Shown piece by piece: positions 1-12,400 of a stretch of DNA of 64,000 nucleotides (positions are counted from its first letter, which is position 1; each line of letters opens with the position of its first letter). The position numbers and the translations under genes were made by a program. This DNA comes from Strigamia acuminata. Taxonomy: Eukaryota > Arthropoda > Chilopoda > Geophilomorpha > Linotaeniidae. The DNA lies in the NCBI GenBank assembly GCA_949358305.1, contig OX442321.1:5481605-5545604 (forward strand), read 5' to 3'. The notes under the pieces were generated by a model, which had not been told where the DNA came from, searched no databases, and saw only the letters and a list, made by a program, of their open reading frames with translations.

Positions 1-368
1 TTCCTTGTTTTAATTATTTTTTCCTTGTTTTAATTATTTTTTCCTTGTTTTAATTATTTTTTCATTATTTGTTATTATTTGTTACTATATTTTACTATTT
101 TTCTTACGATTTTCAACTATTTTTTACTATTTTAAACTATTTTTTCACTATTTTAAACTATTTTTTCACTATTTTTCACTATTTTTAACTAATTTTTACT
201 ATTTTTAACTATTTTTTCTCTATTTTCAACTATTTTTTCATTATTTTTCACTATTTTTTTTACAATTTTTCATTATTTTTTATTATATTTCAATATATTT
301 TGCCACATTTTACTATAATTTGCTATATTTTACTATATTTCAATATATTTATGTATATTTCACAACAG
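1..368. other. AT-rich intronic or upstream sequence with short tandem motifs
   Basis: This stretch precedes the first visible exon of the HADH gene and contains no gene. It opens with three copies of a 20-bp unit of the form ttccttgttttaattatttt and continues with dozens of variants of 'tttttcactatttt'. It ends in an intron acceptor (cacaacag) at 361-368, so it is best read as an intron of the gene that follows. Confidence 0.7.
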
Positions 369-1079
369 GAATGCTATTTTTGCAAGTAATACTTCGTCCA
401 TCCCAATTTGTGACATCGCCGCTGCTGTCACCACAAACCGCAAGGAACACTTTGCCGGTATTCATTTTTTTAATCCCGTTCCGATTATGAAATTAGTCGA
501 GGTAAACACAAATAAAAGATAAAACTATTAATCGAATTTAAACGCCAACTGTTTGCAGGTCATCCGAATCCCCGAAACGAACGAAGAAACCTACAATAAA
601 TTAGTTTCGTTTTCCCGTGCGTTGGGCAAAGAACCCGTCACGTGTAAAGACACTCCCGGCTTCATTGTAAATCGATTATTGGTTCCCTACATGGGCGAAG
701 CTGTTCGCATGTTGGATAGAGGCATAATTCTCACTTTATTCAATTTATTTCATTGAAATTATTATTATTTTATTAAAAAAAGGTGAAGCAACGGCGAAAG
801 ATATCGACACGGCCATGAAATTAGGTGCTGGCTACCCAATGGGACCGATTGAGTTATTAGATTACGTTGGATTGGACACGACAAAGTTTATTTTAGAGGG
901 TAAAAATGTTAATATTTGGTTTTTGTTTTGTTGTTTATATTGTTTTTGTTTTAGGTTGGGCGCGTCGTTTTCCAGACAATCCGCTCTTTAAATCGTCGCC
1001 ATCTTTGGATAAATTAGTGAAAGATGGGAAATTGGGGCGAAAAACTGGTGAAGGATTTTATAAATACGAGAAGAAATAG
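369..1079 (+). CDS. HADH: 3-hydroxyacyl-CoA dehydrogenase, mitochondrial, 3' part (partial)
   Basis: This is the NAD-dependent L-3-hydroxyacyl-CoA dehydrogenase of the mitochondrial beta-oxidation spiral, which oxidises 3-hydroxyacyl-CoA to 3-ketoacyl-CoA. Exons: 369-501, 559-721, 783-899 and 955-1079. The first visible exon encodes the family segment FASNTSSI and then [13 protein letters not shown], covering the catalytic histidine region. Next come [15 protein letters not shown] and the C-terminal domain with [16 protein letters not shown], ending [14 protein letters not shown] and TAG. The N-terminal Rossmann fold lies upstream of the window. The junction at 721/722 needs a GC donor (GAG|gcataa) to stay in frame with the exon at 783; the other junctions are GT-AG. 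A poly(A) signal, AATAAA, lies near 1246. The frame is open and the locus looks functional. Confidence 0.95.
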
Positions 1080-1603
1080 ATTTTTTGTTTTTATTTTACA
1101 TTTGTTTAAATTGTGACAAAAGATTGTTTCATTTACTCAGTCATCATTCAAACCAGGTTTTGGTTCGGTGCAGATATTCAGTTTTGATTATTTTATTAAT
1201 TTACAGAATTATATTTAGATTAATGTACTTTGCGAACAGATTATCAATAAAGGGTTAGTGATTATGAATAAGTTCTATTTTTGTTTATTAAACACACAAA
1301 TAAATAAATATAAATGATTTTGTTTACACGATTATCGTGAAGTTTACAAAAACCAACGGTAGGTGCCAGCAATAAAAGTTCATACAATGTCTTTTCTTTT
1401 GTTTTATTATCTAACATGTAATTACCCAGAAAATAAATCTTTGAAATAAACTATTTTTAATAACAATTATATATTTAATAACTATAATAAACGAGGCATT
1501 ACTCCGAGTTCCGTCGGAACCCGTCGGAACTTGACCCAGATCCGAGTGAAACGACACGTCAAGCGCCTGGTAGGCCGCTGTGGATCTTCAAAAGCATTAC
1601 AGC
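1080..1603. other. HADH 3' UTR and intergenic sequence before USO1
   Basis: AT-rich sequence with an AATAAA at about 1246 that probably serves HADH. A short GC-richer stretch (1500-1600) directly precedes the USO1 start codon and probably holds its 5' UTR and promoter. I see no other gene here. Confidence 0.6.
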
Positions 1604-4600
1604 ATGGAGTATTTTAAAAGTGGATTTAAGTCGGTGTTGGGAGCCCAACAAGGCGGAACTCAACCAACAGGAGCGGAAATCGTAAGCCACACTAGACAAA
1701 CAAATAAAAATAAAAATAAACCGATGATAATTGCAGGTTGAACGTCTGGTTGAGCGTGTTGAAGCGTCCACTTTACTCGACGACCGCAGAGATGCCGTCC
1801 GAGCTCTCAAAGCTCTTTCCAAGGTGCGCAATTAAATATATTCAATCGTCCACAAAATTCCACTTTTATCTTTATTCACAGAAATACAGACTCGAGGTCG
1901 GGGCTCAAGGTATGGATGCCTTGGTCAAAGTTTTGGAAACGGATAGGTAAGAAAAAAACACAAAATAAAAGCGGAATTTGACATTTTTAATGAAATTTAT
2001 TTTTATTATTGTAGAAATGAAACGGAAACTATTGGATACGTGTTGGATACATTGTGTAATGTGATGTCGGATCAACCTTTGGACGATGAAGGCGAAGATA
2101 TTCAAATAAAACAAGGATTAGGAGAACAATTTACGGAAATATTCATTAAAAAGACCGATAATGTCGCGTTGTTGCTTAGTTTTCTCGAAGTACGTGTCGG
2201 AAATCGACGAAAATTGAACAAAAATTACAAAAATCAAAATTTTATAAATTATTTTTTTTTAGGAATACGATTTTCACGTACGATGGCCAGCCGTGAAATT
2301 ATTGACGTGCCTTCTCATCAACAAGTGCCGTGACGTGCAGGAAATTGTACTCGTGAATCCCTTAGGAGTGTCGAAACTAATGGATCTATTGTGCGACAGC
2401 AGAGAAGTCATCCGAAACGACGTAAACACAAACTAAAAATTGCATTTATTAATTCAAATTTTGATTTTTCAAACGTTATTTCAACAGGCTCTGCTTCTCT
2501 TGACGCATCTGACACGAAACAACGCCAACATCCAAAAGATCGTCGCATTCGAGAACGCTTTCGACCGTCTTTTCGACATCGTAACCGAAGAAGGGCACAG
2601 CGACGGCGGGATAATAGTCGAGGATTGTCTCTTACTAATGTTGAACTTATTAAAAAACAACACGTCGAACCAGAGCTATTTCAAAGAAGGAAGTTTCATT
2701 CAAAGACTCACCTCGTTTTTCACGTTAAATCCCGAGGTGATCGAAGCCGGTTGGTCGGCGCAGAAAGTCGGCAACATTCACCACATGTTACAAGTATTCC
2801 AACCAAAAACAAAACGATTTATTAACATTTTTTTAAATAATAATCTCTTCCACAGATCGTCAGAACACTCGTATCGCCACAAAATCCATTTCAAGTGACA
2901 TCTTCGTGCCAGAGAGTGATGAATTCGTGCGGTAAACAATCATTTCGCGCCGAAATTCACGTTTTAAATTCGATTTTCACCCACAAAAGGTTTACTCGAG
3001 CAACTATGCAACATTCTGATGGCGAGCGGAGTCCCTGCCGACATTTTAACCGAAGCAATAAACACAGTTTCCGAAGTTATTCGTGGAAATCACGGAAACC
3101 AAGAATACTTCGCAACTGTCAACGCGCCCAGCAGCCCACCCAAGTGATTTACATCAACAAAACGATAAAAACTGAATTAATAATTAATTTTTCTGCTTCA
3201 GACCCGCAATAGTTGTTCTGCTGATGTCGATGGTCAACGAGAAACAACCTTTCGTGCTTCGTTGCGCGGTTCTTTATTGTTTCCAGTGTTTTCTGTACAA
3301 AAACGAGCTCGGTCAAGCGCAGATCGTGCAAACGTTGTTGCCGACTACGGCAGATGGTAAGCAGGTGGTTAATCGAATTGCACTCGAATTAATTCATCAA
3401 TAATGATGTTTGGGTTTGGTTTAGTCGCGACTTTCACTGCTGGTCAGCTGTTGTGCGGGGGTCTTTTCAATCAGGATTCGTTGTCGACGTGGTGCGCGGC
3501 CGTGGCGCTTTCGCACGCTTTGGTGGAGAACACGCCGCAGAAAGAACAACTGCTTCGAGTTCAGTTGGCGACGAGCATCGGCACGCCACCTGTGTCGTTG
3601 TTACAGCAATGCACGTCTATTTTACAAGAGGTTGTTTGTTTTGTTTATTTTTTAGGTTTTGTTTATTTATTTTTTTAAATTTGTTTACAGGGTGGCAAAG
3701 TTCAGACACGGTTAGGCTTATTGATGTTGTTATGCACTTGGTTAAGCAATTGCGCGTTGGCTGTCAGCCATTTTGTGAGCTTTCCCATCAATATTCCTTA
3801 CGTATCCTTGAAATATAAGTTATATTAATACTCCTACAAGTTTTAATTTAAACACAAAACGTTTTAGTTAAAAGAAACGAACGTTTTAACGTAAAAAGAA
3901 ATTTTTTAAAGAGAAAATAAATTCATTTTCAGGAGAAAATTTAGTTTATCGCATTTAAATCGTAGAAAAATGAAATTTTTAGATAAAATCAAGTGCTTTT
4001 TTTGTATAAAAATGCATTTTTAGACAAAATTAAGTGGTTTTTTTGTATAAAAATGCATTTTTAGACAAAATTAAGTGGTTTTTTTTGTATAAAAATGCAT
4101 TTTTTGGATAAAATAAAATTTTTTTGGTTTAAAAATGAATTTTGTAGGAAAAATTGACCATTTTTAGACCAAAAATCTAATTTTACGTACCCCACAACCC
4201 TTTTCCCCCTTAATAACCCCCCAAAAAACCCACTCTGACCCAATTTCTCGAGCAATTACTAATTTTTCTAGTCAATACTTCTTCTTAACTCACTCAGTTG
4301 ACATCTCAAGTCGCCCTAGCGGAAGGCGACGATCAAGAACGCATGGTGCAGGGTTTGTGCGCATTTCTGCTAGGAATTTGCGTGCAATTCAACGACGACT
4401 CCGTTACCACATTCAATAAGTATCAAGAACAATTTTTCAAACAACCAATTAAATCCTACAATCAATTTACAATCGATGTTACAGAGACAGTCTTTGCCAA
4501 CTGATCGTGAAAAGGATCGGAACGGAAACATTTCTCGACAAACTGAACGGGATTTGCAAACACGAACCCTACATTTTGGCAGCTCAGAAACCACAACTGA

Positions 4601-5824
4601 AATACAAACATCCGAGCGAAGCGCTGTTCGATTACGAGTTCTGCAGACTCTTTAAATCGCTAGAAGGTAATCAGAAATAATTCAACTCGAATCTAAAGTA
4701 CAAAATCGTTGTTCAAGGCCAGGTAATCAAAGCCATCACTACGAAACCCGGTGATAATTTATTGAACGGACCCGAGGAGAATTTATCGGAAGAACAACAC
4801 GGTTTACTGATGCAGTACAAAACTCTGATACGCGATCAGGTAAAAATGAAATTTTACTATTTTTTCGTCAAATTAACGTTTTAAAATTGTTTGGAATTGT
4901 TTTTAGGACCAACAATTGCACGAACAATCGCGGAAGTTGGAAGATTTGCAGGCGGAACACGCAAAAGCGCTTCAGCAGTTGGAAGAGATGAATTCGACCG
5001 TGCAACAGTTGAGAGATCAAACCGCGCTGCTCAAAGCGCACAAAGGCAACGAAAAAATTGGTTTTGTTTTGTTTTTGTTTTTAATTTTGTTGATTTTGTT
5101 AATTTTCTAGGTGTCCCGCAGAGTGATTTAACTAATAACAGCGAAATTGAGGATTTGAAGTTAGAAATTGAACATAAAACCAAAGAAATAGAAGATAAAG
5201 ATAGATCCATCCAACAAATGGTAAAAATCCCACAAAATTTAGTCAAAATGCTCAAAAAAAATAATTTAATTTAAAATTTTAATTTTTTTTTAGGTTTCGC
5301 AATTACAAAGTGAATCAGGGGACTCCGAAACGGGCGCATTTAACGTCCACGCGTTGCAAGACCAGATTCAAAGCCTAGAGATGCAAATTGCGGGTAAAGA
5401 TGAGAGAATCCAAGAATTGCAAGAAAATCAACAACAACTTCAACAAACTGCCACCGCACCTTCAGAAGTAGATAAAAGCCGATCGTTTTAAAATAATTCC
5501 ACTCGTTTTAAAATAATTCCACTCGTTTTAATTGAATTTCATCAATTCTAGGACACAACCAACGAGGTTAAACGTCTAGAAGTAGAAAACGTGAATCTGC
5601 AACTAGAACTCGACAACATCCGCAAAGAACAAGACGATCTATTAGTCCTCCTCTCCGAGCAGGACACGAAGATAAATTTATACAAAATCGAATTAAAAGC
5701 GCTAGGAAAACAAGTAATTAAATACAATAAAAAAAAAACCAATTAAATCAAATCCAATCAATTTTTCTTGCAGATCGAGACCGACGACGACGAAATCGAC
5801 GACGACGACGAAGCGATCGAATAA
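1604..5824 (+). CDS. USO1: General vesicular transport factor p115 (USO1), complete, 19 exons
   Basis: This is the p115/Uso1 long coiled-coil tether, which acts at ER-to-Golgi and intra-Golgi membranes with Rab1, golgins and SNAREs. Exons: 1604-1681, 1737-1823, 1882-1946, 2015-2189, 2263-2421, 2488-2793, 2856-2931, 2990-3143, 3202-3356, 3425-3630, 3691-3801, 4298-4419, 4485-4666, 4718-4839, 4907-5060, 5111-5220, 5294-5467, 5552-5713 and 5774-5824. All introns are GT-AG and all phases agree. The start MEYFKSGFKSVLG is the usual one for the family. An armadillo-like globular head follows (for example DRNETETIGYVLDTLCNVMS, LLLLTHLTRNNANIQKI). The head ends in the family signature FDYEFCRLFKSLEG at about 4633-4666 plus 4718. 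After that come heptad-rich coiled coil and a short acidic C-terminus (TDDDEIDDDDEAIE), where p115 orthologues bind golgins. The coiled coil is shorter than in vertebrates. Confidence 0.96.
3802..4297. repeat. Short repeat array in USO1 intron 11
   Basis: This 496-bp intron is about eight times longer than its neighbours. It contains at least three near-identical copies of a roughly 55-bp unit (about 3985-4120) built around 'aaaaatgcatttttagacaaaa'-type sequence. Similar 'aaaatgcattttt' words recur in the tetraspanin intron at 9.7-10.1 kb and inside the MULE element at 17.0 and 17.7 kb. Confidence 0.75.
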
Positions 5825-6189
5825 ATCTCGCTGATAAACTAATGTAAATGCTTGAAAGTAAAAGCTGAGTTATATTTGACCATGTTATTAATATATATAT
5901 GATTAATTCTTTATCATTTGTCTTTTTTGCTACAAATTTATTAACTGTATCGATTTATATTACAAGCACAAAGAAACCTTTCGTTCACTATCGTTTTCGT
6001 TTGTAATTACAACTATATTTACAGTTTCGCTAACTAATAATTCAAATATATTAACTATTACAGAGAACAATAACAATAATAATGCAAAAAGAAATTACAT
6101 TTATTTTTTTTTTCCAATTTTTTAATCCTTTCTTAAGATCCTAAACACTTAAAACACTTAATTTTTGTGTTATTTCCGTGCAAATTGTT
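5825..6189. other. Convergent 3' UTRs of USO1 and the minus-strand gene
   Basis: AT-rich spacer between two genes that end toward each other. I see no reading frame or structured RNA. It presumably holds both polyadenylation sites. Confidence 0.6.
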
Positions 6190-6869
6190 TCACTTTTTAA
6201 TAGCAGGAGGCATTTTGCTGTCGACATAATTCAGATATTCCCTTCCAATAAGTAACATGGCCAAACTCGCACTGACAGCGCACGATCCACGAACCCACGC
6301 GTTTTCGGGCAAAACGACCTTGCTCAAAGCCCATAGCAAAATCGAACCGAAATTAAAAATAACAGCTCCATAAACACTGTACATTAGGCGATAATGCGTC
6401 GGTGCCAAGGCCAAATGTCGACGATTGAACAAATAAAGACCTGAAAAGTAGAAAAAACGTTGAAAAAACATCAAAAACACGTCAAATTCACGTCAAATTT
6501 TGCATTACCGGCTCCCAAATGCGTGTTGAATAATAACATATTAGCAACCATGTGGTTTCCATTCGGGAAAAGACTGGAATGATAAAAGAGAAGGGTTTCA
6601 ATGAGTTATTTGCAGGTTATCTATTTATAGTGGTCGGGAATTGTCAACCAAACGTGGATTGTAGGCTTAACGTGTGCATACCTCGCCAATGATTTTGGAT
6701 TAAAAATGTGAATTGAAAATGCTGTGTAACTCGCACCGCCGGCTAATGGGATGTACCAATACAATATGCTGTCCTGGGACGGCCGAGGCGGGTTTAGACA
6801 TTGGGAAAACACGCTAACGGGGTAACACAAAGCTTTAGCTAAACACCCTTTCTTAGGCTCGGACGCCAT
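6190..6869 (-). CDS. Small multi-pass membrane protein, function unknown, 3 exons
   Basis: Exons on the minus strand are 6869-6682, 6573-6509 and 6440-6190, giving about 167 residues with matching phases and GT-AG borders. I chose the start MASEPKKG at 6869; an upstream in-frame ATG would add about 30 residues (MPAVRRTV...). The protein has a cysteine-containing N-terminus, then about three or four hydrophobic segments: ILYWYIPLAGGASYTAFSI, MVANMLLFNTHLGAGLYLF, YGAVIFNFGSILLWALSKV and CAVSASLAMLLIGREYL. It ends in a basic tail, PPAIKK. No signal peptide is evident. The exon structure and conserved-looking composition argue for a real gene. I do not recognise the family; small mitochondrial or ER membrane proteins look like this, but that is only an impression. 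Confidence 0.75.
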
Positions 6870-6959
6870 GTTTTTCAACGGATAGAGTTTGGAGTGTGAG
6901 TAGTTCGGCACAGGGGATACATTGGCACATCCAATCACGGTTCTTCTTACAGCTGGCAA

Positions 6960-7712
6960 ATCACATCGCTCCGTCTATCTTGGGCAACAAATGGCGCCAA
7001 ATTCGATTTTTATACTGTTTGAGCGATCAACATAGCTTTTGTCTTTTATTACTACGAAATCATTTTTAACTTGATGTTTTATCACGTTTTAGACATTTAC
7101 AAGACGAATTTTATGCCAAATATGTGTCATTAGATATTCAGCAACAAATCAGATGGAATGAATGGACTGAATCCTATGTAAGCTTAAGTAAATTCGACAT
7201 ATATATCTATTATTATTATTATTATTATTATCATTATTACTATTATTATTATGAATAAAGACACTGCTGTATTCATTTAGAATCGTTTTCATACTGTACA
7301 GGCCTCGAATCGATCAGATCAGATAATACAAAAATTGATTTTGGCGCTTGGTTTGGCGCCATCTGTTTTCCAAGATTAAAGCAATGTGATTGGCCAACTG
7401 TGAGAAGATCCGTGATTGGATGTTTCCCTTACGAGCATTACGAGAGTAAATGTAGAACATTTAATTTAATTTAATTTAACTTAATTTAGTTGATTAATTA
7501 ATATTTTCTGTTTATTAGCTTTATTAAATTTATCATACACATTTTTTAAGTTTTATAATTTATACTTCAGTGCTATTTTTATGGGTCTGAGAGTTTAACG
7601 ACGTCACGTAAACAAAGCGCGTAGTGAAGATGAAGGTTAGCCGATTATCTTTTTCCTGGCTGACGAGTATTTATTATTGCATTTAGGATAAGAGGAGTTA
7701 GTCCTTTTAAAA
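6960..7712. other. Divergent promoter region with (ATT)n microsatellite
   Basis: This lies between the minus-strand membrane-protein gene and the plus-strand tetraspanin gene, so both 5' ends face it. An (ATT)n tract occupies about 7205-7250. I see no coding exon. The stretch 7590-7712 (before MPVRKYRR) is less AT-rich and probably contains the tetraspanin 5' UTR. Confidence 0.55.
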
Positions 7713-10215
7713 ATGCCAGTACGCAAGTATCGGAGAGACAAGAGTGAAGTCAGTTGTTGCCTCAAATATTTAATATTCGGATTTAACGTGATATTTTGGG
7801 TGAGTAGAAGTTCAACAGTCTGGTGTTGGCACTATGACGAATCTTAGCGAAAATTTTCATGCCATTGACCTTTAGCCGAGTGAAAACAAGCCGAATTAAA
7901 AGTGATAGGCAAACTCTCACCACTTTCCCACATCCCCAACTTACCCCCGCATCGAAATTGAACGCAAAACGTGCGCAATTAAGCCTAAAAACGCGAAGCT
8001 GCTGCATAAATAAGTGGAAACAGCTGAAGGAAATTCGAGGCGTTTAATCTCGTGTTTTTGTGTTTTGTTGACGGATGCGATGTAAACAAATGCAAAGTTT
8101 TGTGTTTGTAATTCGCTACGTGTGTATTTTTAGATATTGGTTCGAGTTTATTGGGTTTTTGGTTTTTATATGTTTTTTTTTTTAATTTTTTTGCAGTTGG
8201 TGGGAGGCGCCATCCTGGCTGTTGGCGTTTGGGCCTGGGCCGAGAAGGATATTTTTAATAATTTGAGCAGACTGACAAATGTGGCGCTCGATCCGGCCTT
8301 TATTCTCATCATCTCTGGAAGTATCACCTTTATGATTGGTTTTGCTGGTTGCGTGGGAGCCCTCAGGGAAAATACTTGCTTATTGGCAGCAGTAAGAAAT
8401 CGGATTGAAATGTTGCATAAATAATTGGAAAAAATTCGAAAAATGGAAAATTATTCGGAAAAATGGCGATAAAATTGGAAAATACTCGAAAAATGGAAAA
8501 TAATTCGGAAAAATGGCGATAAAATTGGAAAATACTCGAAAAATGCAAAATAATTCGGAAAAATGGCGATAAAATTGGAAAATATTCGGAAAAAGTCGAT
8601 AAAATTCGAAAATATTATGAAAAAGACGATAAAATTCGAAAATATTATGAAAAAGATGATAAAATTGGAAAATATTATGAAAAAGACGATTAAATTCGAA
8701 AATATTATGAAAAAGATGATAAAATTCGAAAATATTATGAAAATGACGATAAAACTCCAGAAAATTCCATAAAGTCCCATAAAATTCGAAAAGATTCCAT
8801 AAAATCTGCAAAAATTCCATAAAATTGGGAAAAATTCTGAAATAATCGAAAGAAATTGGAAAAATTCGATTTATTTTTGGTATTTTTCGTTATTAATATC
8901 CCTTAACAAGTCCTGCCATTTAATCATTCGAATTTTCCAATTATTTCATCACGACAATTTTCCAGAAATCTAATTTCCAATCTTTTTTTTCCAGTACGCA
9001 ATTTTTTTAGCTGTTCTCCTATTATTAGAAATGACGGCAGGAATTTTAGGTTTTATATTTAAGGATTGGGTAAGATCTAATTGTGATTTATGCACGGCGA
9101 TTGTCATCAATGATGTAATATTACCAAATAGATTAAATCTCAAGCAACTAACGGCTTCCAAGCCTTTATCATTCATTACCGCGACGATCCAGATCAGCAG
9201 AACTTAATAGACTGGATCCAGGAACAATGGGTTTGCATTTAATCGAATAAAATCCACAAAATATATTTATTTATTTATTTATTTTTTATTTATTTAGCTC
9301 GAATGTTGTGGAATCGAAGGTCCTAAAGATTGGGACAGAAATATATATTTCAATTGTTCTTCGGCCGATGTTGGGAGCAGGGAAGCTTGTGGCGTTCCGT
9401 TCTCGTGTTGTAAACCAAAACCCAATGTAAATTTGTGGACGTTTGCAAAATGTCGACATTTAATTTTAAATTTATTTTATTTTTCTGATTTCTAGGAGAT
9501 TATAAAGAACAAACAATGTGGATATGACGTAAGGAAGCAGGATTATGTAAGTATAATTGCTGTAATTTGTTTTTTTGTCTATTCATGGCGATTAAATCTT
9601 GTGTTGCAGCCTGGAGATAGATCGGTCGTCATTTACGAACGCGGGTGTTTGCGAGCAGGCGAGGAATGGATCGAGTCTAATCTAGTTCCCGTGGCTGGGG
9701 TAGCTGTGGGTGTTGCAGTTTTGCAGGTGAAAGTTTGATGCAATTCCTGAAAAAATGCAATTTCCATGCAAATATTGAACATTTTAGACGAAAAAGTGCT
9801 TTTTGCATGCAAATACTGAACATTTTTGATAAAAAATGCATTTTTCATGCAAATATTGGACATTTTTGATGAAAAAATGCATTTTTCATGCAAATATTGG
9901 ACATTTTAGACGAAAAAATGCATTTTCCATGCATGTATTGAACATTTTAGACTAAAAAAATGCATTTTCTATGCAAATATTGAACATTTTAGACATAAAA
10001 GTGCTTTTTCCTTGCAAATATTGAACATTTTTGATAAAAATAGCATTTTCCATGCAAATATTGGACATTTAAGACGAAAAAATGCATATTTTCGAGCCAA
10101 AATGATCTTTTCCTTTGCCACATTTCATCTATTTGTTTGTTTGCAGATATTGGGAATTTGTTTTGCACAAAATTTGCGTGCTGATATATTTGCACAGAAG
10201 GCCCGATGGCACTGA
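7713..10215 (+). CDS. TspanC8-type tetraspanin (Tspan5/14/17/33-like), complete, 8 exons
   Basis: Exons: 7713-7799, 8197-8391, 8995-9069, 9132-9230, 9298-9426, 9496-9546, 9610-9726 and 10147-10215, all GT-AG and phase-consistent. The protein starts MPVRKYRRDKSEVSCCLKY, followed by TM1. TM2 ends in the family signature GCVGALRENTCLL, then TM3 ends in FIFKDW. The large extracellular loop has the CCG motif (ECCGIEGPKDW), FNCSS, CGVPFSCCKPKP, QCGYD and GC before TM4, making eight loop cysteines. Eight cysteines define the TspanC8 subgroup, whose members bind ADAM10, move it out of the ER and so tune Notch and other shedding. The tail is GICFAQNLRADIFAQKARWH. The whole frame is intact. The C8 assignment is firm; the exact orthologue is not. 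Confidence 0.95.
8392..8994. repeat. Minisatellite-rich intron 2 of the tetraspanin gene
   Basis: From about 8405 to 8830 the intron consists of degenerate tandem units of roughly 26-50 bp around 'aaaattcgaaaatattatgaaaaa' and 'ggaaaaatggcgataaaattgg' themes. The long open frames on both strands here are products of the low-complexity repeat, not genes. Confidence 0.85.
9727..10146. repeat. Tandem repeat in tetraspanin intron 7
   Basis: At least six degenerate copies of a roughly 60-bp unit combine 'catgcaaatattg' with 'gacatttt' and 'gaaaaaatgcattttt' words between about 9745 and 10095. The same words appear in the USO1 intron and inside the large DNA transposon. Confidence 0.8.
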
Positions 10216-12400
10216 CGATGGGTTTAGCCCAACTCGTTACGTCCAAATCTTCGCTCGAAGACCTTGATGTAAACAGTTGGGAAGATTCCATTACGGCAAT
10301 TATGCACGCACGAGTGCTCAAAATATGTGCCACTACTCTTCAACCTGCAACAACAAAGAGATCCCTAATACTTGCTCACCTGTCACTCAAAAAAATTTCC
10401 TAACATGTGAACGGGTTGTTAACAACAGAAAAAAAAGAGAAAAAAAATCCCAATTTTAGCTGCCATGGACGTGAACTCGGCTGCTGTGTTCATTTTATTA
10501 CAAGTACTTAAGGACCGAAGTTGACCTAGTCAACTCGTAATACAGTGCAACCAATGGCCATGGACAAACTATTACAAAAATCCTCTCAAAATATTATTAT
10601 TATTAATTATTATTATTATTATTATTTTATCTAATATCGCAGCCAATAGCCGTTCGGGCCGTTCAAAAGCTTCGCTTTTGAGTTTAGATATTTTCTTTCC
10701 GGTTAAGGAAGAGGCCGCTATTACGAGGGTCACGTGGTAATTTAAAATATTGATTAACTCCGTTACTGCCGTGGTGTGAAAAAATTGTGAAAACTATTTA
10801 AACGGAAATTTTTTTTGTTTATATTGAGAATTATGCATTTATTGAGATGTGTGCAGCGAGCTGAAAAACTGCCTTTCGATTTCATCGTGAGAATAATTAA
10901 TTAATTGGTTAGTTTTTGATTTTTCTTGATTTTTATTTTTGTTTTGGGAATTTTTATTTGTGTTGTTGAGGCGCCGACTGGTCTTTCTGAACGAAAAAAA
11001 AAATCAGAAGTCTTTAACTTCCAGCTCTAGTGCCTTTTCATCATTTCAACTTCGTACGTAGCTATGATCTCAGCGGAGTGAATTTAAGCGAAAGAAAAAT
11101 TGTAAAAAAAAGGGAACAGAAAGGCGAAAAATTGAGCTGAATTTCTATTGCGGTATACTTGAAGCCAGGGCCGGAAAGCAGGGAAAAAGTTATTAGTCGG
11201 GACCCGAAATCATCAAATTTTCTCAGACTAGGTCATGGTCGGGGTTGCACGCGTTACTGTTATGAATCTCCCAACCAATGAGAGTATTTCAAGTACTTTT
11301 TGGAATAGAGTTTAGTAACGATAACTTGTGCAACATTGATTATGATAGCAGTGCCCTGTGAATCGTATTAGGGCCATAACCGTGAGTAAAAATCAAATTT
11401 AGGATTTTGCGGAGTTTGCCCATCTGAGCCGGCCCTGCTTGAAACAAATGGTGTACTGTCGTTTTTGTTTAATTTTTTGATTTGTTTATTAATTATTCTT
11501 GGGTGTTGTTGGCTTCTTCCCTGCCTGTTTCTTGTGTGCGTGCTGAGTTAGTATTGCATGTTGAATAGCCATTCCAAATTCTGTGGATGTGTAGTGATTT
11601 TAAGAAGAGAAAATTTATAAATGAAAAAAAAAAAAGATTTGTTTTTATTTTCTCTGAACAAAATGAAAAAATATATATAATAATACTTTTAGTCATTTAT
11701 TTTTATCTGTTTTAATTTTATCTTTGTATGTGTTGTAACCACTTTAAGTGGCAGCTCATCATGTCAGCAATCCGAGCATTGTGTATAAATTTTTTTAAGG
11801 AAATAAGATGCTACTTTTTTTAAGTTTATTTTCTTTTCCGACTCATCTTTTTAATAACTGTCATAAAAAGTTTATTTGCTCATCAGAGTTGACTCGTTTT
11901 ATTATTGATTTTTTTTCTTCAAATTACATTGCGTCTAAAGACATGTCAATCGGACTTGAAATGGCCATTTTGTGATTTTTAAACAACGACTGTAGTAAAT
12001 GACAGGTTTTGTTTTTTTTGCCAATAGATGGCGCAACATGTATTGCGCATGCCCAGTAGCGTATCGCAGATATTTTTAAACCGACGTGAACCGTAGATTT
12101 AGAAAAGTGTTGCCAAAACTTTAAGAGCTAGGTTTGTAATTGTTTTTATGAATTATTTTTTATTTACAGTACTGGATATGATTTAAGTAGATTAATATAT
12201 TTTTTCTATTAGTTATTAAATCAAACGGCTGTTACGACGCCGTCAACTTACAGGATCAGCACCTACGATGCCCGACACTAGGACCCAGGCCATTTATTGA
12301 TACATTTTGGTATGTAAAAGCCATTTATTGATGCATTTTTTTATATACAAGCCCATTTTGGATGCATTTTGGTACGTGCAAGCCTTAGGGAATAGGATTT
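10216..12400. other. Tetraspanin 3' flank and decayed repeats, no gene seen
   Basis: An (ATT)n tract sits at about 10588-10625. Positions 11025-11270 resemble 42050-42270 and mark the beginning of a unit of the dispersed repeat family. Positions 11410-11500 resemble 53697-53787. The rest is AT-rich with no convincing exon. Confidence 0.55.

Noticed and set aside
8363-8820. Phe/Ile/His-rich ORFs (146, 109 and 61 residues) and a plus-strand Lys-rich ORF
   Set aside because: All lie in the minisatellite of the tetraspanin intron 2 and overlap each other in several frames.
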